Below are positions 1-8,495 of a stretch of DNA of 33,549 bases, piece after piece. The position numbers and the translations under genes were made by a program. The notes below the pieces were generated by a model, which saw only the letters and a list, made by a program, of their open reading frames with translations, ran no database searches and was not told the DNA's origin. How positions within the stretch are numbered: the first letter of the stretch is position 1; every line of letters begins with the position of its first letter. Source of the DNA: Verrucomicrobiota bacterium (GTDB taxonomy: Bacteria > Verrucomicrobiota > Verrucomicrobiia > Verrucomicrobiales > Akkermansiaceae); assembly GCA_026397725.1 (NCBI GenBank), contig JAPLUI010000509.1, positions 1 through 33,549 on the forward strand. Reading direction: 5' to 3'.

Positions 1-2
1 CC

Positions 3-1109
3 AACAGCAGCTCGCTGGCCGTCGGCATCGGCACCAGCAGCGCGGGCTCGAAGAACGGCACCGCCACCCTTTCCCTGACCAGCAACGGGGCCGGCAGCAG
101 CGGCCTCGGGCTCACGCCCCTGCCGAGCCAAACGGTGACCGTGACCGGCGGCGTCTATCGCCTCGCCCAGCCGTCGCTACCCGGCGGGACCACGCTCAAC
201 TTCGGCATCGTCCATGTGGGCGACGTGGCGCAGCAAACCGTCAAGGTCACCAACGCGGCGGCCGCCGACGGCTTTTCGGAGGCGCTCAACGGCTCGTTCT
301 CCGGCAGCGCCGGGCAGGTCACGGGCAGCGGTTCCTTCACGGCGCTGGCCCCCGGCACCTCGAGCGTCGCGGCCAAGGTGACGCTCGATACCACCACCGC
401 CGGTGCCAAGTCGGGCACGGCCACGCTGGCCCTGGTTTCCACCGGCGCCGGCAGCAGCGGGCTGGCCAACAGCCCCTTGACCGCCCAGGTGATGACCGCC
501 ACCGGGCAGGTCAACCACTATGCCGCCGCGCTCATCACCCAGGACAGTGGTGCTGCGACGCTCACCGGCGGCGGCAACGCCTACACGGTGTACTTCGGCC
601 GCCTGACCCTTGGCGAGGCCCCGCCGGTGATCACGCTGCGCCTGACCAACAGCGCGGCGGCTCCGGCCGATACCCTGGCAGGTTCGTTCGCCACTGCGGC
701 ACCGGATTTCACGCTCTCGGGCTTTGGCAATTTCAGCAACGTCGCTGCCGGGCAAAGCCGGACGAACCTCACCGTCGCCCTCCAAACCGACAGCCTCGGC
801 ACCTTCAGCCAGACGATCACGCTCAACGGCCTCAGCCAGAACACCGGTGGCTACAGCGGCGCGCTCGGTCCGGTCATCATCACCCTCATCGGAGAGGTCG
901 CTGCGGTGCCGGCCTTGAAGATTCAACTGGCCGGTGCGAACGCCGTAGTCTCCTGGCCGCTCGTCGAACGGAACTGGGTGTTGAAAAGGTGCAGCGACCT
1001 TGCCGTCTGGAGCGTCGTCACCGAACCGGTGATCGACACCGCCACCGAGCACACCGTCACCACCCCGCGCCGCGGGGAGCCCAAGCTGTTCTTCCGACTC
1101 GACAAATAG
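3..1109 (+). CDS. Choice-of-anchor-D-like surface protein, C-terminal part (5' partial)
   Basis: The reading frame is open from the left edge to TAG at 1107-1109, so the true start lies outside the window. The visible 368 residues are rich in G, S, T and A and contain two similar beta-sandwich segments. Each carries a motif of the type L-x-F-G-x-V-H-V-G-D followed by a G-S-F-x-x-L-A-P-G-T strand and an A-G-x-K-x-G-T-A-T-L strand, as in choice-of-anchor-D / Ig-like proteins of Verrucomicrobiota and other PEP-CTERM bacteria. The end has an S-D-L-x-x-W motif and finishes F-F-R-L-D-K, a frequent tail of verrucomicrobial secreted proteins. No PEP-CTERM signal is present. It is probably a surface or extracellular protein. 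The next gene on the same strand begins about 95 bases downstream and also ends in an F-F-R-L tail, so the two may be co-expressed. The exact function is unknown. Confidence 0.75.
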   Translation, partial: NSSSLAVGIGTSSAGSKNGTATLSLTSNGAGSSGLGLTPLPSQTVTVTGGVYRLAQPSLPGGTTLNFGIVHVGDVAQQTVKVTNAAAADGFSEALNGSFSGSAGQVTGSGSFTALAPGTSSVAAKVTLDTTTAGAKSGTATLALVSTGAGSSGLANSPLTAQVMTATGQVNHYAAALITQDSGAATLTGGGNAYTVYFGRLTLGEAPPVITLRLTNSAAAPADTLAGSFATAAPDFTLSGFGNFSNVAAGQSRTNLTVALQTDSLGTFSQTITLNGLSQNTGGYSGALGPVIITLIGEVAAVPALKIQLAGANAVVSWPLVERNWVLKRCSDLAVWSVVTEPVIDTATEHTVTTPRRGEPKLFFRLDK

Positions 1110-1204
1110 GCGCCCTCACCCCAGACCCTCCCCACCAGCGAATTCCTGGCAATGATAGAATGGAATCAAACCATGTTCCCAACCCCCCGACCCGATCCAC
1201 ACCC

Positions 1205-4200
1205 ATGAAAAACAAACTAATGAAAAACCAGCACTTGCCCTCACGCAGCAATCAATTCCGGCGGTCCGGCACCACCGGATTCTTGCTGGCCATGGCCCTG
1301 GCCGCGCCACTCCACGCCCAAGTGACCGCCACTTGGCAGGTGGCGAGTGGCAATTGGAGCACTGCGCTCAATTGGGACATTCTGCAAGATCCCAACGGCC
1401 TCGGTTTCGCTGCGGTCTTCAACAATGGCGGGGCCTTGACCATGAATGTCTCGCGCACCGTTTACGGCTATTCGCAAACCGCCGGCTTGTTCAGCAATAG
1501 CGGCTATAGTCTGGTCGTCGGCGCGGGTGGCGGAAGTCTTGCAGGTGCCGGAATCATGAACCTTGCCGGCGGCTATCTCTACAATTCCGGAGCGGACCGC
1601 ACGTTCACGATTCTCAACGGGACGCTGCGAGGCACCGGGCAAATCGGATACACCGCGCTCAATGTGTTCAACGCTCCCGCCGGGATCATCGACGCAAATA
1701 CTCCGGGAACCTTGACGCTCAACGGTTCGGGGCTCTTTACGAACCAAGGGGTGTTCCGCGCCAGCCAAGGCGGGACCCTCACCATCAATGGACCCACGGA
1801 AGTGAACAACCAAGGCGGTACCATCCGGGCAGAGAACGGCTCACAGGTCAATATTTCGGGCACCTCGCTCTACGGCGGAACGCTTGACAATGCCAACTCA
1901 AGCGGCGCGATTCTTCTGGCCGGAGGCACCTTGCGCGAGGTCACCATCGCCGCAGGGTCAATGGTGACGGAAAGTGCCAGCGGAAAATTGAATGGCACTC
2001 TCACCAATCTGGGCACGCTGACGCAGCTCAGCACCCACAGTCTCTTGCTAGTCTCCGACACCACCCTGACCGGAGGCGGGACCGTTGCGCTGGACCATGG
2101 TAGCATCTACAACTCCGGGTTGCCCAACACGCTTACCAATACCAACAACACGCTCAGGGGTTCCGGCGTGATCGGCTACTCAGCGATGAGTTTGCTCAAC
2201 GCCTCGGGCGGCACGGTACAAGCCGATGTGAGCGGTCAGACTCTGCTCTTGAACGGCACGGGAGTCTTCACCAACCACGGACTCATGCGGGCGATGAATG
2301 GCGGGACCCTGCTCCTTCAGGGGTCTCAAGAAGTGGAGAATCTTGCCGTGCTTCGCGCTGAAAACACCTCAACGGTGCGAATTGAGAATCGCCTCCACGG
2401 TGGCACGCTCGATAATACCGGTTCAAGCGGCGCGATCCAACTGGCCGGCGGCACCTTGCGTGCTGTCACCATCGCCGCAGGATCAACTGTGACGGAAAGT
2501 GCAAACGGAAAATTGGATGGCACCCTCACCAATCTGGGCACACTGACGCCGCTCAGCACCCACAGTATCTTGCTTGTCGCGGACACCACCCTGACCGGCG
2601 GCGGGACCGTGGCCCTGGGCTATGGGTATATCTACAATTCAGGCGCTGCCAATACCCTTACCAATACCGACAACACCTTGCGCGGATATGGCGAGATCGG
2701 TTGGTCGGCGATGAGTCTGATCAACGCCGCAGGTGGCACGGTGCAAGCCGACGTGAGCGGCCAGACCCTGTTCTTGAACGGCACGGGAGCCTTCATCAAC
2801 CACGGACTCATGCGGGCGATGAATGGCGGGACCCTGCGGCTCACGGGATCGCAAGAAGTGGAGAATCATGCCGTGCTTCGCGCTGAAAATACCTCAACGG
2901 TGCGAATTGATAATCGTCTCCACAGTGGCACGCTCGATAATACCGGCTCAACCGGAACGATTCAACTGGCCGGTGGCACCTTGCGCGATGTCACCATCGC
3001 CACCGGGTCAACCGTGACTTCAAGTTTCGGCGGGAAATTGGATGGAAATCTCACCAATCTGGGCACGCTGACGCCGCTCAACACCCACACGATTTTGCTC
3101 GTTGCCGATACCGCTTTGACCGGCGGCGGGACCGTGGCCTTGGGCTATGGGTATATCTACAATTCAGGCGCTGCCAATACCCTTACCAATACCGACAACA
3201 CCTTGCGAGGATATGGCGAGATCGGCTATTCCGCCATGAGTTTGCTCAACGCCGCGGGCGGTACGGTGCAAGCCGACGTGAGCGGCCAGACTCTGTTCTT
3301 GAACGGCACGGGAGCCTTCACCAACCACGGACTCATGCGGGCGATGAATGGCGGGACCCTGCGGCTCACGGGGACGCAGGAAGTGGAGAATCATTCCGTG
3401 CTTCGCGCTGAAAACGACTCAACGGTGCGAATTGAGAATCGCCTCCACAGTGGCACGCTCGATAATTCCGGTTCAACTGGAACGATTCAACTGGCCGGTG
3501 GCACCTTGCGCGATGTCACCATCGCCGCCGGGTCAACTGTGACTTCAATTTTCGGCGGAAAATTGGCTGGTTCTCTCACCAATCTGGGCACGCTCACGCC
3601 GCCCAGCACTCACACTATTTTTCTCGTTGCCGATACCGCGTTGACCGGCGGCGGGACCGTTGCCCTGGGCTATGGGTATATCTACAATTCAGGCGCTGCC
3701 AATACCCTCACCAATACCAACAACACCTTGCGGGGGTATGGCGAGATCGGCTACTCGGCGATGAGTTTGCTCAACGCCGCCGGCGGCACGGTGCAAGCCG
3801 ACGTGAGCGGCCATACTTTGGCTCTGAATGGTGCGGGCACTATCACCAATCAGGGCCGCTTTCGCGCCGTGAATGGTGGAGTGCTCACTCAGCCGACGGC
3901 TGGGGCTTTCACCAATTTCTCGGCCGGGGTGCTCACGGGTGGCAGTTACGAAGTCGGGGCTGGCAGCGCCTTCCGTTTCAATGCCGCCAACATCGTGACC
4001 AATGCGGCGTCGATCATTCTTGACGGAGTTGGGTCAGCCATCACCAACACCTCGAACATCAATGCCTTGGCCAATTTCGCCACCAATCAAAGTGGCGCGA
4101 GTTTCACGCTCAAGAACAATCGGGACCTGGCACTGACTGCCGCATTCACGAACAACGGGGTGCTGAGTCTCGGTAAGGATTGCGAGTTCACGGTGTCAAA

Positions 4201-4921
4201 CTCCTTCACCTCCGGTCCCGGGGCGGAACTGAGTACGACGATTGCCGCCGCCCCCGTCCCCGGAGTGGCTCAATTGACCGCCACCAACTCGCTCGTCGTG
4301 GCCGGCCTCCTGGTGGTGAATTTCGAGGTCTCCGGGTTCACTCCTGCGGCGGGCATGTCGTGGCAACTTGCCAAGGGTTCCACCCGTGCTGGCAATTTCT
4401 CCACGGTACACATTCGCAATCTGCCTTTCAACCTCGTCGGCTCCGTCACCTATGCGGCGGACTCGGTGGACCTCACTCTCACCCCCCGCAATGGGCTGAC
4501 CCTCGCGGATTGGCAGGCGGCCTATGACTTCGCCTCACCTGCTGACGCCGAACTTGGGGCCGACCCGGACGGCGACGGCATGACCAACCTGTTCGAGTTT
4601 GCCAATGGCACCAACCCGCTGGTGGCCGACAGCAACAGCCCGCTGGCAGCGCATTTCGTGATGACGGACGTCTTGGCCAACCGCTACGGCGCGCTCCGCT
4701 ACGGGGTGCCGGTGGGGAATCAACGCCGGATCGGAATCACCTACACGCCGCAGGGCAGCTCTGCTTTGAACAGTTGGAGCGGCTCGAGTCTGGTGCTTCA
4801 CAGCATCGAGACCTCCGGTCCTCACGGAGTGGATGTCGTGACCATGCGAAATGTGGCGCCGGTCGCGACGACCCCGGCGCAGTTCTTCAGGCTGCAAGTC
4901 ACCTACACGCCGCCGTCGTGA
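1205..4921 (+). CDS. Secreted beta-helix-type repeat protein with 175-residue tandem repeats
   Basis: This encodes about 1238 residues. I chose ATG at 1205 because it starts a clear signal peptide: M-K-N-K, then R-R, a hydrophobic stretch (T-G-F-L-L-A-M-A-L-A-A) and cleavage after A-P-L-H-A. An upstream in-frame ATG at 1160 is possible; neither has an obvious Shine-Dalgarno. The mature part starts with a W-x-x-x-x-G-x-W-S-x-x-x-N-W header, typical of PATR-like surface proteins. It is followed by 175-residue repeats rich in G-G-T, T-N-x-G and L-T-G-G-G-T motifs, predicted to form a beta-helix. Near the C-terminus is an acidic D-P-D-G-D-G-M-T-N-L-F-E-F-A motif (calcium-binding type, known from verrucomicrobial proteins), then a final domain ending F-F-R-L. 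There is no PEP-CTERM or autotransporter barrel. It is likely secreted or surface-bound, perhaps adhesive; the ligand is unknown. Confidence 0.8.
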   Translation: MKNKLMKNQHLPSRSNQFRRSGTTGFLLAMALAAPLHAQVTATWQVASGNWSTALNWDILQDPNGLGFAAVFNNGGALTMNVSRTVYGYSQTAGLFSNSGYSLVVGAGGGSLAGAGIMNLAGGYLYNSGADRTFTILNGTLRGTGQIGYTALNVFNAPAGIIDANTPGTLTLNGSGLFTNQGVFRASQGGTLTINGPTEVNNQGGTIRAENGSQVNISGTSLYGGTLDNANSSGAILLAGGTLREVTIAAGSMVTESASGKLNGTLTNLGTLTQLSTHSLLLVSDTTLTGGGTVALDHGSIYNSGLPNTLTNTNNTLRGSGVIGYSAMSLLNASGGTVQADVSGQTLLLNGTGVFTNHGLMRAMNGGTLLLQGSQEVENLAVLRAENTSTVRIENRLHGGTLDNTGSSGAIQLAGGTLRAVTIAAGSTVTESANGKLDGTLTNLGTLTPLSTHSILLVADTTLTGGGTVALGYGYIYNSGAANTLTNTDNTLRGYGEIGWSAMSLINAAGGTVQADVSGQTLFLNGTGAFINHGLMRAMNGGTLRLTGSQEVENHAVLRAENTSTVRIDNRLHSGTLDNTGSTGTIQLAGGTLRDVTIATGSTVTSSFGGKLDGNLTNLGTLTPLNTHTILLVADTALTGGGTVALGYGYIYNSGAANTLTNTDNTLRGYGEIGYSAMSLLNAAGGTVQADVSGQTLFLNGTGAFTNHGLMRAMNGGTLRLTGTQEVENHSVLRAENDSTVRIENRLHSGTLDNSGSTGTIQLAGGTLRDVTIAAGSTVTSIFGGKLAGSLTNLGTLTPPSTHTIFLVADTALTGGGTVALGYGYIYNSGAANTLTNTNNTLRGYGEIGYSAMSLLNAAGGTVQADVSGHTLALNGAGTITNQGRFRAVNGGVLTQPTAGAFTNFSAGVLTGGSYEVGAGSAFRFNAANIVTNAASIILDGVGSAITNTSNINALANFATNQSGASFTLKNNRDLALTAAFTNNGVLSLGKDCEFTVSNSFTSGPGAELSTTIAAAPVPGVAQLTATNSLVVAGLLVVNFEVSGFTPAAGMSWQLAKGSTRAGNFSTVHIRNLPFNLVGSVTYAADSVDLTLTPRNGLTLADWQAAYDFASPADAELGADPDGDGMTNLFEFANGTNPLVADSNSPLAAHFVMTDVLANRYGALRYGVPVGNQRRIGITYTPQGSSALNSWSGSSLVLHSIETSGPHGVDVVTMRNVAPVATTPAQFFRLQVTYTPPS
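1574..3890 (+). repeat. 525-bp tandem repeats inside a secreted protein gene
   Basis: The same sequence phase recurs at 2105, 2630, 3155 and 3680, exactly 525 bases (175 codons) apart. The codons for I-Y-N-S-G mark each unit. A more divergent first unit begins near 1577, 528 bases before the second. The last unit is partial and drifts away after about 3890. Copies two to four are almost identical over long runs, including third codon positions, which suggests recent duplication or homogenisation. Confidence 0.9.
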
Positions 4922-4922
4922 T

Positions 4923-4947
4923 GGCCGGCAGCCGTGGACTGCCGGCC
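4923..4947 (+). terminator. Hairpin just after the repeat-protein stop codon
   Basis: A perfect 9-bp stem GGCCGGCAG / CTGCCGGCC (4923-4931 and 4939-4947) encloses a 7-base loop. It begins right behind the TGA at 4919-4921. No T-run follows, so it is not a classical intrinsic terminator. It may stabilise the mRNA end, act with a protein factor, or simply be part of the dispersed repeat that follows. Confidence 0.4.
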
Positions 4948-5057
4948 GTGGAGTGACGGCAGCTTGCTGCCGCTGTGATGCTCGCAGCTTGCTGCGGCAT
5001 GGATCGGAACCGCCGTTGAAGAACGAAACCATCTTCATCCCCGCCAGCAAGCTGGCC
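4945..5057 (+). repeat. Dispersed palindromic repeat, left copy
   Basis: About 113 bases match 9612-9723 in the same orientation with roughly seven differences and one extra base. The element contains two short inverted repeats, CGGCAGC-tt-GCTGCCG at 4957-4972 and CGCAGC-tt-GCTGCG at 4983-4996. A conserved stretch for GGAACCGCCGTTGAAGAACG follows, ending in CCAGCAAGCTGGCC. It sits between the converging genes, ending six bases before the stop of the minus-strand gene. It looks like a REP-type intergenic repeat. Confidence 0.8.
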
Positions 5058-5062
5058 CTGAT

Positions 5063-7768
5063 TTACGATATATGATTTATGATTTGCCCGCGGTGGTGGA
5101 GCAGCTCCGGTTTCACCACGGCGGCGAGGGCTTCCAGGTCGCCGGCCATCGCGTTGCCGAGAAACTCCCGAAGCCGCGGCAGCCAGGCCAGCGGGTCCGC
5201 GACGAGTTCCGGGAAATCCACTTCCAGCAGCCCGATCCGCGGGCTCTGCCGCAAGGTGGCGAGCAGTTGCGCCACGTGCTTTTCCTGGGTGGCGATGAGG
5301 TGCGCTTTTTCGGACTTCGGCTGCTGGTCGTGGTGCTCCAACATTTTCCACTGCGACTCCACCACCTGCTCGACCGGCCGTTTCATGAAGACGATCTTAT
5401 ACCGATGCTTCGGCGGCAAATGGGGCAGCAGCGCGGAAATGATTTTGATCACCTTGCCCGCGGCCTGCTCGATCACTCGCGGGTTTTTCTTGAGCGATTT
5501 GATCTCTTCCCACTCCCAGTAGCCTTCCTGATTGTCCTCGTCGGCGGTGCGTTTGCCATCGTGCATCAGCTCCATGCCGCCGGCGCGGAGGAGTTGCATC
5601 ATCAGGCTGGTGCCGGAGCGCGGCAGGCCGGAGACGAGCGTGAAATCCAGCGGCTGGATCGCCGCTTCTTCGGCGGCTTTGTTAGCAGCTTCTTCGCGGC
5701 GGCGCTGGCGTTCGGCGTGGCGGTTGGCCGCCCGCTCGTTAGCCGCTTGCCGCAGTCCTGCCACCCGCTGCTGGGTTTCGGCTTGGTTTTTCATCCGCAG
5801 GATGCGCGACTGGGTTTCGTAGGTCTCCGCCTCTTCCGTTAGGCCGAGGGCGCGGCAGGCTTGCGCCAGATAGCGGGCGGCCAGGCCGTGGTGCGGGTTG
5901 AGCCGCAAGTGGTTGCGCAACGCATGGGCCGCAGCCGGCCAGTTTGCCAATTGCATCAACGCGACCCCGAGCAGGAAATGCCCCTGCGGATTGCCGAATT
6001 GCAGGCCCACCGCTTCCAGCGCGGCGGCCGCGGCCTCGTCCGCCTGGTTCTGGCGCAGGAAAACCCGTGCCAGCGTGAGGTGGGCCTGGGCGCTGCCGGG
6101 GTCGAGTTCCAGCATCCGCTCCGCAGTGGCCTTGGCCTGGTCCCATTGCCGCAGCGCGAGATAGGCTTCCGCCAAACCATGAAGGAGTTGCGGGTGATCC
6201 GGGTCTTTGGCCCGCACCGCATTCAGATGCTCCAGCGCCGCGGCATGATTGCCCCGCGCCAGCTCGATCCCGCCCATCACCAACCGCGACGCCTCGCTGG
6301 GGCCGAAGCCTTCCAGGCAGACCTCCAGCGTTTCTTCCGCCTCATCGAGCAGGCCGAGTTGGAATTGGCATTTTGCCAACAACTGCGCGTAATCCGTCCG
6401 TTCGGGGAAGGCGTTGAAGCAATCTTCCAACAACGGCAGCGCCAGCTCGTATTTGCCGCCGTAAAGGCAGGCCCGCGCGAGGTTCCACTTGTTTTCGCGG
6501 TTCGTCTCATCCGCCGCCTCGGTGGGATCGGCGGCAACTTCGTCGATATAGCCCAGTGCTACGAATTGATCCAGCAGCGCCTTGCTTTCCGCCGCCGTGA
6601 GCGAACCGCGGGCTTGCCTGGGACCGTCGGCATTCTCCCAGGTGGGGATGGTTGCCACCGGCCGGGTTTCGGCAAAGCACTCGGTCAGCACCCGGCCTTC
6701 CATGTCCTCACCCACCGGCAGCCCGAAGTAATGCAGCACGGTCGACGCGATGTCCAACAAGCACGCGCCGTGGATCAGTTCGTCCGCTTTGAAACCCGGA
6801 CCGTTGGCCATGATCACGCCTTGCGGGCGGTGCCATACGGTGATGCCGGCGGGCACGCGGGGGGTGAACTTTGGCCGCAGGTGATCGCTGTGAAACCCGT
6901 GGTCGGACACCAGCAGGATCGCCGTCCCCGGCCCGGCGAGGTGGATCAGCCGCTGCAACATCATGTCGTGGGCACGGTAGGCGCCGTTGACCACGTGTTG
7001 GTACATCTCGAAATCCGCCTGCGGAATGCCCTCCATCTTCGGCGGATGATAGGGCATGAAAAAATGGCAGATCTCATCAATGGCGCGGAAATAGACCGCC
7101 ATGAAATCCCAGTCCGGATCGCTCTGCATCAGGTGACAGGCGGCGGCTTGCACCGAGTAGGCCTCGGCAAGTTTCTCGGCGAGACTCTGCAGGCGGCGGT
7201 CGCGTTGTTGATCGACCTGCGGGCCGTCCGGCACGAAGGCGCGGATCACCTCGCCGGTGATGTCGGCCGGGATGATCCGCCGGTCGTTGAGTTCGGCCGC
7301 CAACTCTGGAGGCCAATAGGTGCCGGGCATCGGCTCCGGCCATTCGGATGGGTCCATCTCGGCAGTCACGCCCTTGACATGACCATACATGTTAGAAACC
7401 AGCTTGCCGTTAAGCCCCTGTTCGCCCTGGGTGGCGAACCAGCTCACCACGTGGCTGCGGAGGCGCTTCTCTCCCAACATTTCCCACAGCGTCTTGCACT
7501 GGCGGGTCGCGGCGGACACCGGGACGATCCCCCCGCTCACCGGATCGACCTCGGTAAAGCCTTTCACCCCGTGGTGATAAGCCATCTTGCCCGTGGCGAT
7601 GGACGTCCACAGCATCGGCGAAAGCTGCGGCTCGAGGGTCGCTAGATTGCCGCTGACGCCGCCCTCGACGAGCCGGGCCACGCCGGGGAGTTTCCCTTCG
7701 TCGAGCAGCGGGTGGATCAGTTTCCAATCGGCGGAATCCCAGCCGATGAGGAGGAGGCGTTGTTTCAT
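5063..7768 (-). CDS. Phosphodiesterase/phosphatase-type domain - TPR - sulfotransferase fusion
   Basis: This is 901 residues, from ATG at 7768 to TAA at 5063-5065. Residues 1-370 form an alkaline-phosphatase-superfamily (type I phosphodiesterase / nucleotide pyrophosphatase) domain. D11 lies in L-I-G-W-D-S-A-D-W, the likely nucleophile is T55 in L-W-T-S-I-A-T-G, and metal ligands are probably D231 and H235 (D-E-I-C-H), D289-H290 (S-D-H-G) and H293. Residues about 425-655 carry TPR helices, including an A-x-x-x-L-x-x-D-P pattern. A charged, probably coiled-coil linker follows (655-705). Residues 707-901 are a sulfotransferase with the PAPS 5'-phosphosulfate loop G-L-P-R-S-G-T-S at 714-721 and a second basic motif F-M-K-R-P at 794-798. 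There is no signal peptide, so it is likely cytoplasmic. It should hydrolyse a phosphate or sulfate ester and transfer sulfate from PAPS; the substrates are unknown. It is last in a minus-strand cluster. Confidence 0.85.
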   Translation of the reverse strand: MKQRLLLIGWDSADWKLIHPLLDEGKLPGVARLVEGGVSGNLATLEPQLSPMLWTSIATGKMAYHHGVKGFTEVDPVSGGIVPVSAATRQCKTLWEMLGEKRLRSHVVSWFATQGEQGLNGKLVSNMYGHVKGVTAEMDPSEWPEPMPGTYWPPELAAELNDRRIIPADITGEVIRAFVPDGPQVDQQRDRRLQSLAEKLAEAYSVQAAACHLMQSDPDWDFMAVYFRAIDEICHFFMPYHPPKMEGIPQADFEMYQHVVNGAYRAHDMMLQRLIHLAGPGTAILLVSDHGFHSDHLRPKFTPRVPAGITVWHRPQGVIMANGPGFKADELIHGACLLDIASTVLHYFGLPVGEDMEGRVLTECFAETRPVATIPTWENADGPRQARGSLTAAESKALLDQFVALGYIDEVAADPTEAADETNRENKWNLARACLYGGKYELALPLLEDCFNAFPERTDYAQLLAKCQFQLGLLDEAEETLEVCLEGFGPSEASRLVMGGIELARGNHAAALEHLNAVRAKDPDHPQLLHGLAEAYLALRQWDQAKATAERMLELDPGSAQAHLTLARVFLRQNQADEAAAAALEAVGLQFGNPQGHFLLGVALMQLANWPAAAHALRNHLRLNPHHGLAARYLAQACRALGLTEEAETYETQSRILRMKNQAETQQRVAGLRQAANERAANRHAERQRRREEAANKAAEEAAIQPLDFTLVSGLPRSGTSLMMQLLRAGGMELMHDGKRTADEDNQEGYWEWEEIKSLKKNPRVIEQAAGKVIKIISALLPHLPPKHRYKIVFMKRPVEQVVESQWKMLEHHDQQPKSEKAHLIATQEKHVAQLLATLRQSPRIGLLEVDFPELVADPLAWLPRLREFLGNAMAGDLEALAAVVKPELLHHRGQIINHIS

Positions 7769-8411
7769 TGGGGAAGCACCACGCCACCAGCTTACGGCGG
7801 CGGATCAGGAGTCCGCTGGCGAGCAGGCCCATCGTGCTCAACACGCTGGCAGGCTCGGGAATGGCGGAGACACCAGCCCCGGCGAGAATCGGAGCACCGC
7901 TGTCTTCGTATGCCCCGGAGCGGAACTCAAAGGTATCAGTTCCTGGATTCCAGGTCACTTCCAACCATCCGTACAACGGCGCCGTGGTGCTGTCCGCTCG
8001 AAAGCCGATGAAGCTGCCGGAACCCCACTCAGGCTGCCTGTCATCATAGTTCTTAAAATAGGTTGTTAGTTTGTAGGCGCTGTTCCAGTTCGCAGCGGGC
8101 CCGATCACGGCCCCCGGCCCGAAATTGAACAACCCGGATTCATCGACAATCATTGCCAGGTTCAGCAGCCCAACCCCACCGCCGCTCACGCCGGTACGAA
8201 CGTCGTTGCGCTTCAAGCTCAGGTAGTTGCCAGGCAAGAGGAGCGAGGTCGACGCCCCCCCATTCACCAAATTGGCGTTGGGACCGGCAAATGACGAGAT
8301 GTCAATATTCACGATGGCCGCGTCAGCGGTCCCGGCGAGGGTGCCGATCCCGACTGCGGCGGTGAGATAGGTGCCGAGACGATCAGGTGTTGTTTTTCTC
8401 TTTGTCTTCAT
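7410..8411 (-). CDS. PEP-CTERM protein reading through its normal end into the next gene
   Basis: ATG at 8411 starts a signal peptide: M-K-T-K-R-K, a hydrophobic core, then cleavage near A-D-A-A at residues 29-32. The body (33-180) is a beta-rich exported domain with F-I-G-F-R and Y-G-W-L-E-V-T-W motifs, seen in many PEP-CTERM proteins. A textbook sorting signal follows: I-P-E-P-A-S at 184-189, a hydrophobic segment, then R-R-R-K at 204-207, which should end the protein at about 7791. No stop is present there. The frame runs on for about 126 residues inside the phosphodiesterase gene (start 7768) in another frame, with low-complexity R/P-rich sequence that looks meaningless. A TAA lies one frame away immediately at the R-R-R codons, so a one-base indel in the CGCCGCCG run is the simplest explanation. 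The real product is probably about 207 residues. Exosortase processing is inferred from the family. Confidence 0.75.
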   Translation of the reverse strand: MKTKRKTTPDRLGTYLTAAVGIGTLAGTADAAIVNIDISSFAGPNANLVNGGASTSLLLPGNYLSLKRNDVRTGVSGGGVGLLNLAMIVDESGLFNFGPGAVIGPAANWNSAYKLTTYFKNYDDRQPEWGSGSFIGFRADSTTAPLYGWLEVTWNPGTDTFEFRSGAYEDSGAPILAGAGVSAIPEPASVLSTMGLLASGLLIRRRKLVAWCFPNETTPPPHRLGFRRLETDPPAARRRETPRRGPARRGRRQRQSSDPRAAAFADAVDVHRHGQDGLSPRGERLYRGRSGERGDRPGVRRDPPVQDAVGNVGREAPPQPRGELVRHPGRTGA

Positions 8412-8495
8412 GTCTTTTTGTTTTTTGTTTTTGCTGTCCGAATCCGCAACGAGCGGGTTCTGAAATCGGGGTGCCGCAGCGAGCAGCAGTCGCGG

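Noticed and set aside
5861..7645. Long open frame of 594 codons on the plus strand opposite the phosphodiesterase gene
   Set aside because: It is antisense to a gene with clear catalytic motifs, has no recognisable domain and is explained by high GC content.
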